Origin: Sporosarcina sp. Marseille-Q4063
Lineage (GTDB): Bacteria; Bacillota; Bacilli; Bacillales_A; Planococcaceae
DNA length: 64,000 nt
Reading direction: 5' to 3'
NCBI RefSeq assembly: GCF_018309085.1
Contig: NZ_CP070502.1
Coordinates: 620,001 to 684,000, forward strand
The number at the start of each line of letters is the position of its first letter. Within the stretch, counting starts at the first letter, position 1. Below, piece by piece: positions 7,280-15,082 of the stretch. A model generated the notes under the pieces. It was not told the origin of the DNA. It was given only the letters and a program-made list of their open reading frames with translations, and did not search any database. The position numbers and the translations under genes were made by a program.

Positions 7280-7683
7280 TACAGTAAATTAAATTTCGCC
7301 ACAACGATTACAACTACTAATAAAATAAAAATCTCCGTTAAAGTTAAAATAAACTGCTTTGGATACTTAGAATATTTCCATTCAAAAAATGCCCTAATCA
7401 TCATCCGTATGAATGTGAATATAAGAACCGTAATAATAAACAAGTTATAGGATTCGGGAAAATACACGAGATCTACCACTAAAACTAAAAATAAAATAAC
7501 CAATGAATAGTCTCTAAATGGTTTATCCACTTCCCGATGTAACTGCTTCACGTAATTGCGAGAAGAATCATCCTCACTTACTTTCGGTATGTTAAACATT
7601 CTTCGCATAAGGGACTTTGCTATATATATTAAAGCAAAAGTAACAATGAAAATTAAAGCAAGCCTTAGAAAAAACCAAATCAT
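7276..7683 (-). CDS. DUF4181 membrane protein
   Basis: A 135-residue protein with four hydrophobic segments at about residues 5-22, 60-78, 80-98 and 113-132. The middle loop YVKQLHREVDKPFRDYS and the segment IRAFFEWKYSKYPKQFILTL match the DUF4181 pattern as I remember it from Bacillus. No function is known for the family. AAGGAGGG precedes the ATG. Single-gene cassette. Confidence 0.75.
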   Translation of the reverse strand: MIWFFLRLALIFIVTFALIYIAKSLMRRMFNIPKVSEDDSSRNYVKQLHREVDKPFRDYSLVILFLVLVVDLVYFPESYNLFIITVLIFTFIRMMIRAFFEWKYSKYPKQFILTLTEIFILLVVVIVVAKFNLLY

Positions 7684-7699
7684 AGCACTATCCCTCCTT

Positions 7700-7758
7700 G
7701 CAATCTGGCCCTATTACTGAATAGGCGCTAATCCTTATTAAAGAATTGCGCCCGTTTA
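7700..7758 (-). repeat. Cassette repeat, family B, copy 8
   Basis: GCAATCTGGCCCTATTACTG at 7700-7719, then GCGCTAATCCTTATTAAAGA and ATTGCGCCCGTTTACG at 7745-7760. The TTATTAAAGAAT-GCGCCCGTTT half closely matches copy 10. Confidence 0.75.
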
Positions 7759-7779
7759 CGGAGATATTTCTATCTTTTA

Positions 7780-8121
7780 TTATAGATCGTTATTTTTTTC
7801 GTGAAAAGATAATTCATCAGCAAATACCTCAAGTTCATAGTTTTTCATAGAATGAGAATCTAAGAGGTCTTTAAAGTATGATTCTACTAGTTCTTTGTAC
7901 TGAGCTTCTTTAATTCTAACCGTCATCTTTTTTTCTTCTTGGCTTAATCCCATACCATACACAGTGAATTTATCTTGAGCGTCATTAAAAACTTGATTCT
8001 CGCTAGAAAATAATGTTTTATCAATACCATTTCCAGTCTTACTCATTTCAAGTGGATCTTGTACAAAAAATAGTACTATTCCAGCCAGAATTATAGATAA
8101 TCCGAAAATTATTTTCTTCAT
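7780..8121 (-). CDS. Hypothetical protein with N-terminal membrane anchor
   Basis: A 113-residue protein with a hydrophobic segment at about residues 4-20 (IIFGLSIILAGIVLFFV) preceded by two Lys, followed by a polar domain of mixed alpha/beta prediction, so it is either membrane-anchored or secreted. There is no lipobox Cys. The ATG at 8121 follows GGGGTGG; the longer frame to 8166 lacks a ribosome binding site. I do not recognise a family. Confidence 0.65.
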   Translation of the reverse strand: MKKIIFGLSIILAGIVLFFVQDPLEMSKTGNGIDKTLFSSENQVFNDAQDKFTVYGMGLSQEEKKMTVRIKEAQYKELVESYFKDLLDSHSMKNYELEVFADELSFHEKNNDL

Positions 8122-8168
8122 AATACCACCCCTAAATTCATTATGTTTTTTAAATAGATAGTTCATTA

Positions 8169-8252
8169 ACTTGGCCGATTGTTTTATATAGTTGCCTCTA
8201 AGGCAGCCACATCGCCTGAAGAAAATCTATTCAATAATCGCGCCCGTTAGCT
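8169..8252 (-). repeat. Cassette repeat, family B, copy 9 (long form)
   Basis: AACTTGGCCGATTGTTTTAT, then TAGTTGCCTCTAAGGC...ATCGCCTGAAG, then CTATTCAATAATCGCGCCCG to about 8246. The central block is shared with copies 2 and 6. Seventy bases separate it from the next gene's stop, more than usual. Confidence 0.75.
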
Positions 8253-8321
8253 TAAGTGAGCATATTCACAAACTGTTAATATTCAGAGGTTTGTTTTTAT
8301 AATTTTTTTCACTGTCGTTAC

Positions 8322-8540
8322 TCAAATTTCTCCAAGTTCTTGCAATTCTTCATACCCTTCTATAAAATAATCTCGGTCTTTTAAGCAAACAACTTTCTTT
8401 TCTGGACCTTCAGGCAACTCAACTTCACTAAGGAGTTCACCACATGTAAAACAATTACCCAATACTTCTTCAAGTGGGATTACATTCTTATCAGTATATT
8501 TTAAGTATTTTTCAATGTCGGCTTCACTAAAGATTTTCAT
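8322..8540 (-). CDS. Hypothetical 72-residue Cys-containing protein
   Basis: A small acidic soluble protein. It contains CFTCGELL at about residues 30-37 and a third Cys at about 52 (KVVCLKDRDYF), which could be part of a small metal site, though only three Cys are present. AAAGGAG precedes the ATG. I do not recognise a family. Single-gene cassette. Confidence 0.6.
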   Translation of the reverse strand: MKIFSEADIEKYLKYTDKNVIPLEEVLGNCFTCGELLSEVELPEGPEKKVVCLKDRDYFIEGYEELQELGEI

Positions 8541-8582
8541 GTAATTCTCCTTTCTTTTTCAAAAATTAATTTAGTAAATCAA

Positions 8583-8652
8583 CACAATCTGGCCGGTTTG
8601 TGTGATATGGACGCAATCGCTTATTAAAGAATCGCGCCCGTTTGTTGAAGAT
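8583..8652 (-). repeat. Cassette repeat, family B, copy 10 (well formed)
   Basis: CACAATCTGGCCGGTTTGTG at the left, CGCAATCGCTTATTAAAGAA in the centre, and TCGCGCCCGTTTGTTGAAGA at the right. It ends 12 bases after the stop of the YesK-like gene. It gives the clearest view of the direct arm duplication (ATCtGGCCGGTTTGT against ATCGCGCCCGTTTGT). Confidence 0.8.
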
Positions 8653-8663
8653 GTGCAACTTTT

Positions 8664-8933
8664 TTATTTTGCTTCAATGGTCTTCTTGGCCATTATAAAA
8701 GAAACTACTGCAAAACCAATTAGAAAGAAAGCGACAATTCCGTAAGCTGCACCTTCAAATCCCCTAATCTTTACAAAACCAATGTAAAACAGAACAATTG
8801 CCGTTATAGCTGTTAAGATTCCTGGTATTGTTCGGACAAAAAAAGAAAGGTGCATTTTCTTAAACCACCAAGTAATCAATAATATAATACTTCCCAATAT
8901 AACAGCTGTTAAAAAAGGTACTAAAATCATCAT
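8664..8933 (-). CDS. YesK-like small membrane protein
   Basis: An 89-residue protein with three membrane helices at about residues 1-22, 34-52 and 60-82. The segment FVRTIPGILTAITAIVLFYI followed by GFEGAAYGIVAFFLIGF is what I recall for YesK-like proteins of Bacillus, whose function is unknown. The start ATG at 8933 has AAGGGG nine bases upstream; the in-frame TTG at 8942 would abut it. It is the last cassette gene before the group II intron. Confidence 0.7.
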   Translation of the reverse strand: MMILVPFLTAVILGSIILLITWWFKKMHLSFFVRTIPGILTAITAIVLFYIGFVKIRGFEGAAYGIVAFFLIGFAVVSFIMAKKTIEAK

Positions 8934-9060
8934 ACTACTCAACCCCTTCTGTTTTTTAGTTCATCATATAATTACTCTACCTACCAATAGACTCCACGGC
9001 TACTTATTTCACAAAAGTAGCAATAGGTAAGCCTTTGAAGTCATCTCCAGCTTTTCCCCT

Positions 9061-9102
9061 GCTCCGCACCGAACGTGCTAGTTTCCCAGCATTCGGCGCT
9101 CC
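9061..9102 (-). ncRNA. Group II intron domain V
   Basis: On the minus strand GAGCGCCGAATGC-TGGGAAACTA-GCACGTTCGGTGCGGAGC folds as a hairpin with a GAAA-containing cap and a bulge, matching the catalytic domain V shape (AGC triad near the base, GNRA loop). It follows the maturase stop by about 50 bases, as expected. Confidence 0.8.
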
Positions 9103-9154
9103 ATCTATCGATGTATACTAGATTATAAGTTCTTCGTTCCTTTTTGACGTGAGA

Positions 9155-10952
9155 TTATACTACCGTTTCAAGCCCACATTCCATTCGGTATTGGTTTAGT
9201 TTTCTTATCATTGGAGCCGTTAATCCGAATTTCATTATCTCTGCCGAGATAATTTCTGTGTTTTTACGATGTACAAGGCGATGTATGTCTTTGTGAAGAA
9301 TACGGAGATTATTGAATTTGTCCGTTCCTCCAAGATGTGTTGGAATATAATGATGGCAGTGAACTTCTTGGAAGGTTAAACTCCAACCTGTGATTTCGCA
9401 TTTACCCATTTTCATACTGAAACGGCTAATGCGGTTATCCACATATTCAACCGTTCTATTGGGAAGCTTTGCCTTCATTAATCCGCTGATTTCTAAACTG
9501 ACATTCGGCTTTAATTTATCGTAAATTCTCTTTCTGCCTTCCTCCGTATAAAGAGAAAGCTTGCGGCTAAAGTTCATGGCATTTACAGTTCTGACATCTC
9601 CAATCGGAAATAAGTGTACTCCTGCGATTTTGAACGTTTTCACTTTCGTGCTATAGAACTTTTTATATGCCGAGCTAGGGTTGATTGGATGTCCATATTT
9701 CCCTACAGGACGAAGGCGGTTATACAGAAAGGCTTTTAATTCATAGGAGAGACGTGAGAACTCCAGGTTGACATGAGTTGCTCGGTTAAAGTAATTGTGA
9801 ATACCTAAAACAAAACTATTTGAAACGTAATGCATTTTGAGTGGTAGGCGGTTTCTTTATCCTTTGGATATGAAATTTAGCCTGTTCTTTTAATTTCTCT
9901 TGTTTCTTCTTTTTAATGCCCGTATGGGCAACTCTTTTGTTTCTCTTTGCATTCGCTTTGATTGTAAAGCCTAAGAATTCAGATTCTCGCTTTCGCAAAT
10001 TTACGATTTGCGATTTTTCCGGTGATATGTCTAGTTTTAAACGTTCTTTGAGATACATTCCAACTGCATGATACCACTTCTGAGCCGTTATCCCATCTCG
10101 ACAAAGGATTTTAAAATCGTCCGCATAGCGGACAAGGTATCCCTCTTTGAGGTTTGTACGTTTCTTTGCGTATCTTTCCCCAACTTTTGATTTGTAGTTT
10201 TTCGAGAGAGGGAAGAACTCCCATTGACCCGCGACCCACTGGTCTAGGTCGTTTAGTACAATGTTTGATAATAGAGTTGATAAGATACCACCTTGAGGAA
10301 CTCCTTTAGATGGTACTCCTTCTTTATCAATTTCGGCATTCAACATTTTGGATACGCAAGCCAATACTCTTCTATCATGGATTCCTAGATTCCATAATTG
10401 TTTGATGAGAAGCGTATGATTTACGTTATCGAAAAAGCCTTTAACATCAATGTCAACCACGTAATGTAGCTGCGCTTGATTAATTAAGAATTGTACCCTT
10501 GCCATAGCATGATGAGTAGACCTTAACGGTCTAAAGCCATAGCTGTGACTGTAAAAATGAGCTTCTGCAATAGGCTCAAGAACTTGTTTAAAACACTGTT
10601 GGATAACCCGGTCGAGAATACATGGAATACCAAGTGGTCTTAGTCCACCACTTTCCTTTTCAATCCATTTTCTTCTAACTTTCTTGGGTCGATAGTTTTC
10701 CAGTTTTGTTTGGATGGTTTCCACTAATTCATTTTCCGAAAGCCCTTTGATGTCATCGATGGTTTTACCATCCGTGCCCGGTGTTTTGGAACCTTTGTTT
10801 GTTTTGATTGTACGAAACGCCAATAAAATGTTCTCTCTTGAGATAATAATGTCATAGAGATGGCTGAACGTATTGTGATTATTGGCTTTTTCGTATAAAT
10901 CCGTGAAGGTTTCCGTCATATTGTAGTAATCCCAATATCTCAAAGTTGACAC
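9155..10952 (-). pseudogene. ltrA: Group II intron reverse transcriptase/maturase with HNH domain, frameshifted
   Basis: The first frame (about 10,952-9,816) holds the reverse transcriptase: GLRPLGIPCILDRVIQQ, VDIDVKGFFDNVNH, the PQGG motif and YADD, then the start of the X/maturase domain. It stops after TTQNALRFK. The second frame (9,835-9,155) continues the same family with NSFVLGIHNYF and ends in an HNH nuclease (CEITG, HCHHYIPTHLGGTDKFNNL). Removing one A from the AAA at about 9,817-9,820 restores a continuous protein of about 600 residues, so a one-base insertion splits it. Start GTG at 10,952 has AGGAGGGATGCCACA upstream. Confidence 0.88.
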
Positions 10953-11656
10953 TGTGGCATCCCTCCTAATGAGTGATGTTCCCACATTCCTACCCGATCG
11001 GTGTCATTCACGTGAAGAAAATAATCGTTTTACCTCGTTAGACTTGGGGCTGTTCCTCCGTTCCCATTACAGGAATTTCACAGGTCATACCCCTACCTTC
11101 ACAAGAGTGAATGCATTTCAGTTAATCCCTTATAGCAAACGTTTTGGATGACAGTCCTCGTTTCAACGTCTCTTGCTTCCCAAGTCCCTTACAACGTAGC
11201 TATCCATTCTAGACGTAGGTGCTTCCTTTAAGCCTGCGAGTTGGATACCGCCATTGTCCGGTATAGCGAATTTCAGAGGGCCAAGTTTTACTTTTCACCA
11301 CTCGCCCCATCGTTGGATGGGACATAGCTTTACACTATGTTCAAACTTTAGACCCTTAATTTCGGAAGTTTGTCAGTTCCTTTAGGAAGGAACATTCTAA
11401 CCGTATCTAGTTTTTCAGCCATCCGGCATATCAGTTGGCATACCTTTTCCATAGGAATGGCTTTAGCTTTCCTTCTGCCGACTCTACCTGTGCTTCGAAC
11501 CCCATGAACTGTCCTTCATGACGCACGCAGGAATCTTAATGGGATAGTTTCAGAAAACATGGCTTCCTCATTCCTATCCTCCGTTGTAAAGTTGAAATTT
11601 ACTTTATAAATTTCCTGTGTTTTCATGCCGAAGGCATTTATCACAGAACTTGTCGC
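10953..11656 (-). ncRNA. 5' ribozyme region of the group II intron (domains I to IV)
   Basis: About 700 bases without a credible gene lie between the putative intron 5' end and the maturase start. The size fits domains I-III plus the start of domain IV. The base composition is more GC-rich than the flanks and many short complementary segments are present. I did not fold it. Confidence 0.7.
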
Positions 11657-11677
11657 GCTGGCCCGTTTGCTGAATAA
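11655..11677 (-). repeat. Half family B repeat at the intron 5' junction (copy 11)
   Basis: GCTGGCCCGTTTGCTGAATA is one B arm. The expected CAATCT neighbour is replaced by the intron start. No matching second half is seen on the far side of the intron at about 9,000. The following 190 bases to the next gene show no convincing coding region. Confidence 0.65.
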
Positions 11678-11867
11678 GACGTCTTCTTATATCTCTATTT
11701 TAGCACAAAATCTTTTACTCCCTTTGATATCTTCAGTTAATTCTAAAATATTTTCTATCAATAATTGCCTAAACATTGATATAGCAACAAAAATGGGACA
11801 CCAATTCAATGTTTTCTCCCAGTGCACCGAACCCATAAATTTCATTGGAGGCCATCTTCACATTTTT

Positions 11868-12365
11868 TCACCCTGTATAGCTGACCTTTCCCGTTTCAAC
11901 TAATTCTTTCAGTCCCATAAACATTAGGTTCCAGCCATGTTCAGATCCATCGTGGTACTCTTTAATCGCCTTTTCGATATCGTCGCTTGTCCAATTTTCT
12001 TCATGCGGAACAATGATAGCTTGTGAAAATGTCATTTCGCAACCCTCTGGAATTTCTTTTAACTCGACCCTAATCGTGTCTACTGTATCGCTAAACTGTG
12101 GCATTTCAAACGTAAATACCAATTTTTTCGACGGACTAATTTCAACATACTCCCCAATCGCACGGTAATCCTTACCATCGCGACGGTCAACGATTTCCCA
12201 TGTTCCGCCTACCTCAGGATTGTTAGTTGCCACTTTGTTTGTTCCTTCCAATGTGAATAACCACTTTCTTATCATTTCGGGATTCAACCATGCATCAAAG
12301 ACCTTTTCAGATGCTACATCAAAATTCCTTACCATTGTTAATATCGTTGTTGAATAATTGCTCAT
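11868..12365 (-). CDS. SRPBCC / AHSA1-like protein
   Basis: A 165-residue protein of the START/Bet v1-like fold, family AHSA1 (activator of Hsp90 ATPase homologue). It opens with a strand (ILTMVRNFDVASEKVFDAW), then PEMIRKW, GGTWEIVDRRDG, GEYVEISPSKKLVFTFEM and a long C-terminal helix (HGWNLMFMGLKELVE). These small proteins bind hydrophobic ligands; the ligand is unknown. AAGGAGAG precedes the ATG. It lies just upstream of the B half repeat and is the first gene clearly outside, or the last in, the cassette array. Confidence 0.85.
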   Translation of the reverse strand: MSNYSTTILTMVRNFDVASEKVFDAWLNPEMIRKWLFTLEGTNKVATNNPEVGGTWEIVDRRDGKDYRAIGEYVEISPSKKLVFTFEMPQFSDTVDTIRVELKEIPEGCEMTFSQAIIVPHEENWTSDDIEKAIKEYHDGSEHGWNLMFMGLKELVETGKVSYTG

Positions 12366-12392
12366 AAAATCTCTCCTTGTAGTTAAATCAAT

Positions 12393-13574
12393 TCATTCCG
12401 TCAAAAAGATTTCCTTATCATTCTTCCCATGTAAAATATAGTAAAGCGGTATCACTAGTATTATGAGAGCCACCATCGATAAGTATAACCCTCCATAACC
12501 AATTAAGGGAACCATGATTCCAAGTATGAAAGGACCTAATCCAAGGCCAAGCTCAAGGAAAATAAAATACGTTGAGTTTGCTAATCCCATTCTATGCGGC
12601 GGTGTAACTTTTATAGCGATCGCCTGTGTACTTGATTGAAAATTACCGTACCCTAACCCAATAATCGCAGCTGCCACTAAAAAGATGATGCTCGATTGGG
12701 CTTGACTTAACACTAACATTCCAATCGCAAATAAAACAAGACCAGGGTAAACAACGCTATTTCCGCCTTTTAAATCCATCAATCTACCCGTAAATGGTCG
12801 TGAAATTAAAATAATAATCGCATAAACAAAGAAATAAAACCCGCCAGCTTGAACTAAATTTATTTCCTTGGCATAGGCCGCAATAAACGAAAGAATTCCG
12901 GAATAAGCAAAAGCTCCAGCTAACATCACAATGGAAATCGGCAATGCTTTCGGTTCAAAGTAATTGGACAACTTAAATCCTTTGTTATCCGAACTTGTTT
13001 TATACTTAATTTTCGGTGCTTTTATAGGAAGTGCAATGAGGAAACTAACAATTCCCATAGCCAATGTAAATACAAAAATACTGGAATAACCGATAGAGTT
13101 GATCAATGCGATTCCGATTAACGGTCCCACTGCTGTTGACAATACTGCACTCAAGCTAAAATAACCGATTCCTTCACCGCTTCTGGTAGACGGAATTACA
13201 TGCGCTGCAATTGTTCCGGTTGCCGTTGTCGCAAATCCAATCCCTATTCCATGAAAAAAACGAATCGCAATTAAACCGTAAACGTTTGTGGGAAGGAAAT
13301 AAAACAATGTGACAATGATAAATAAAAGGGTCCCGCCCAATAATATTTTCCGGCTTCCCATTCTCTCCATTTGTTTACCCGCGAAAAATCGACCTGTTAA
13401 CGCACCTAATATAAATATACTTGCTACAAGGCCCGCGGTGCTTGAAGATGCATTATATTCTTCTGTCGCATATGTTGCCATTGTCACTAACAATAAATAC
13501 ATCGACAACATCAGAAAAAAGTTCACGACTGATATTGATATAAATTCCTTTGTCCATAATTTTTCTTTATTCAT
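12393..13574 (-). CDS. MFS transporter
   Basis: A 393-residue protein with about twelve membrane helices and the major facilitator loop motif GRFFAGKQMERMGSRKILL after helix 2, so probably a drug or metabolite exporter driven by protons. ATG at 13,574 is chosen: GAGGATGG lies just upstream, and the first in-frame ATG (13,583) overlaps that site. The start overlaps the stop codon of the marR-type gene (ATGAATAA), so the two are co-translated and the transporter is probably under control of that regulator. Confidence 0.88.
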   Translation of the reverse strand: MNKEKLWTKEFISISVVNFFLMLSMYLLLVTMATYATEEYNASSSTAGLVASIFILGALTGRFFAGKQMERMGSRKILLGGTLLFIIVTLFYFLPTNVYGLIAIRFFHGIGIGFATTATGTIAAHVIPSTRSGEGIGYFSLSAVLSTAVGPLIGIALINSIGYSSIFVFTLAMGIVSFLIALPIKAPKIKYKTSSDNKGFKLSNYFEPKALPISIVMLAGAFAYSGILSFIAAYAKEINLVQAGGFYFFVYAIIILISRPFTGRLMDLKGGNSVVYPGLVLFAIGMLVLSQAQSSIIFLVAAAIIGLGYGNFQSSTQAIAIKVTPPHRMGLANSTYFIFLELGLGLGPFILGIMVPLIGYGGLYLSMVALIILVIPLYYILHGKNDKEIFLTE

Positions 13575-14007
13575 GCAACCCATCCTCGTTAATGTTAATT
13601 CTTGCTGATATTTTCCTTAAAACATCCGCGACCAGTAATTGATCGGCTTCCGGTATCTCTTCCAATAGATAGCTTTGATACGCGCTTAACCTTTCTTGAA
13701 CTTGCTCACACACTGCTTGTCCGTTTTCAGATAATCGAATAAACCTTGTACGTTTGTCTTCTCCAGGCTGCGCTTCAACATAATCTAGCTCAGTTAATCT
13801 TTGAACCATTTTTGTGATTGTTGGTCTCTCGACATTGTGATATATGGAAACATCACTAATTGTATGTGCGCCTTCGAGTAAGATAAAATGCAGTATCGCC
13901 CACTGAGAACTAGTAAGATTGAACGGCGCTAGCTGTGCATTTAATTGGTTAAAATACGGTCGATATAAAGCCGAATACGCATAAAAAAGTTGCTTATGTG
14001 GTTTCAT
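13567..14007 (-). CDS. MarR family transcriptional regulator
   Basis: A 146-residue winged-helix repressor: LTSSQWAILHFILLEG, then the recognition region VERPTITKMVQRLTELDYVE and the wing EDKRTRFIRLSENGQAVCEQ. These are the MarR hallmarks; such proteins dimerise on a palindrome and are released by small phenolic or drug ligands. The start at 14,007 (MKPHKQLFY) is preferred because GAAGGCGGG lies upstream; a start at 14,025 has no site. A perfect 7-bp-arm palindrome lies 22 bases upstream, suggesting autoregulation together with the MFS gene. Confidence 0.88.
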   Translation of the reverse strand: MKPHKQLFYAYSALYRPYFNQLNAQLAPFNLTSSQWAILHFILLEGAHTISDVSIYHNVERPTITKMVQRLTELDYVEAQPGEDKRTRFIRLSENGQAVCEQVQERLSAYQSYLLEEIPEADQLLVADVLRKISARININEDGLHE

Positions 14008-14029
14008 AGACTCGCCCGCCTTCATTTAG

Positions 14030-14046
14030 TTAGTTTGTGAAACTAA
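14030..14046. promoter_or_regulatory. Putative MarR operator
   Basis: TTAGTTTGTGAAACTAA is a perfect inverted repeat (7-base arms, 3-base spacer) directly upstream of the marR-type gene. Size and position fit a MarR dimer site. Assignment is by context only. Confidence 0.6.
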
Positions 14047-14077
14047 TTAATAGCATACCTTTATTTTCATTCGAAAA

Positions 14078-14101
14078 CAAAAAAAGAACCCGAAGGTCCT
14101 T
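14078..14101 (-). terminator. Intrinsic terminator of the EamA gene
   Basis: On the minus strand AGGACC-TTCG-GGTTCT is followed by TTTTTTTG. It overlaps the stop region of the transporter gene. Confidence 0.85.
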
Positions 14102-14978
14102 ATTCGATAATTTCTCTTTCTTGTTTAACAATTGTATAAACAATCCCGCCGAAAATGAGAAGGATTCCTATAGCTTGTAGATTAGTAGGCTTAAAATCCA
14201 AGATAATCGTATCGAGAAGAATGGCTACGACTGGATCCACAAACACCAAAGCGGATATGACAACTGTCGATAATTTACGCAGGCTATTGAAAAATAAATA
14301 ATAAACAAAACCGGTATGTATCAAGCCCGTGCCAATTATGTAAAACCAATTCGAATCACTCAACCCGATGAAAACACTGAAGTTCATAAACGGGAATAAC
14401 ATGAGAATCCCGATTGAAGACTGCACAAACGTCATCGCGTATGCACTAAGTCGCGTAATTCCTTTTCCAAGCAACATCGTCATCGCAAAACATATCGCCG
14501 AAAGGATTGCCCAACCGAAACCCGAACTTACGAAGTCGGTTAAGGAATTGAAGTTATGGATGCCGATTATTAATACGCTTCCCAAGAAACAAGTGACTAT
14601 CGCTAATATTGATGTAACTGTCATCTTCTCTTTTAGAAACAAACCGCCTATAATGATTACAAAAATTGGCGCTAAATTATAGAGAGTAATCGTAATTGTA
14701 ATCGACATCACTTCAAATGCTTTGAATAAAAACACCCAATTCAAAACTAAAAAGATGCCGCACAAAATCGTTTGGACGACTTCTCGCTTTTGCCAAACTT
14801 CCACCTTATGAAGACCGGAGATTAACCAGAAAGCGCCTAAAAAGAACGTGGCGCAAATGCAGCGAACAAACACTAATTCCACTGCTGGTATTCCTGTTTG
14901 TATTGTGAAAAAACCGATCGAACCGAAAATCGCCATCGCTAACGCCATTTGCAACATTGGAACTCTATTCACACACAT
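14100..14978 (-). CDS. EamA (DMT superfamily) transporter
   Basis: A 292-residue protein with ten hydrophobic segments in two repeated EamA halves of about 140 residues: the first ends near VTCFLGSVLIIG, the second near IGILLIFGGIVYTIV. Members export amino acids, nucleosides or other metabolites; the substrate is not predictable. ATG at 14,978 is adjacent to GGGGGAAG; a GTG at 14,981 is in frame. Transcribed away from purU's terminator as a single gene. Confidence 0.85.
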   Translation of the reverse strand: MCVNRVPMLQMALAMAIFGSIGFFTIQTGIPAVELVFVRCICATFFLGAFWLISGLHKVEVWQKREVVQTILCGIFLVLNWVFLFKAFEVMSITITITLYNLAPIFVIIIGGLFLKEKMTVTSILAIVTCFLGSVLIIGIHNFNSLTDFVSSGFGWAILSAICFAMTMLLGKGITRLSAYAMTFVQSSIGILMLFPFMNFSVFIGLSDSNWFYIIGTGLIHTGFVYYLFFNSLRKLSTVVISALVFVDPVVAILLDTIILDFKPTNLQAIGILLIFGGIVYTIVKQEREIIE

Positions 14979-15021
14979 CACTTCCCCCGCTATTCATTCT
15001 AATTTTTTTCGGGAAATTAAT

Positions 15022-15070
15022 AAAAACACCAACATCTACAACAATAATTAATTGTATAGATGTTGATGCT
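15022..15070 (-). terminator. Intrinsic terminator of purU
   Basis: On the minus strand a long AT-rich hairpin (CAACATCTA...TAGATGTTG) is followed by GTGTTTTTATT. It lies between purU and the EamA gene. Confidence 0.8.
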
Positions 15071-15082
15071 TTAAAGCGTTTA

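Larger units (their letters stand above)
9015..11656 (-). mobile_element. Group II intron (minus strand), boundaries approximate
   Basis: The order on the minus strand is 5' ribozyme domains (about 11,656-10,953), a maturase frame (10,952-9,155) and domains V/VI (about 9,102-9,015). The 5' end is placed at GCGCGACAAG, close to the bacterial consensus GUGCGAC, next to a half family B repeat. The 3' end is placed loosely after domain VI around CCTATTGCTAC. The encoded protein carries an HNH domain, which argues against the group IIC class that uses attC sites and terminators. Confidence 0.85.

Noticed and set aside
1-8700. CRISPR array
   Set aside because: Repeats are separated by genes of variable length, not by short uniform spacers; they are imperfect palindromes and no cas genes are present.
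9155-9835. Independent HNH endonuclease gene
   Set aside because: Its first residues continue the maturase domain, and restoring one base fuses it with the reverse transcriptase; it is the second half of one gene.
1-11700. Prophage
   Set aside because: No capsid, terminase, lysis or integrase genes; only one small protein recalls phage proteins.
11625-11903. Plus-strand 92-residue frame, and a 52-residue minus-strand frame at about 11,690-11,850
   Set aside because: Neither has a convincing ribosome binding site or recognisable sequence; the first overlaps the intron end and the SRPBCC gene. A decayed cassette gene cannot be excluded.
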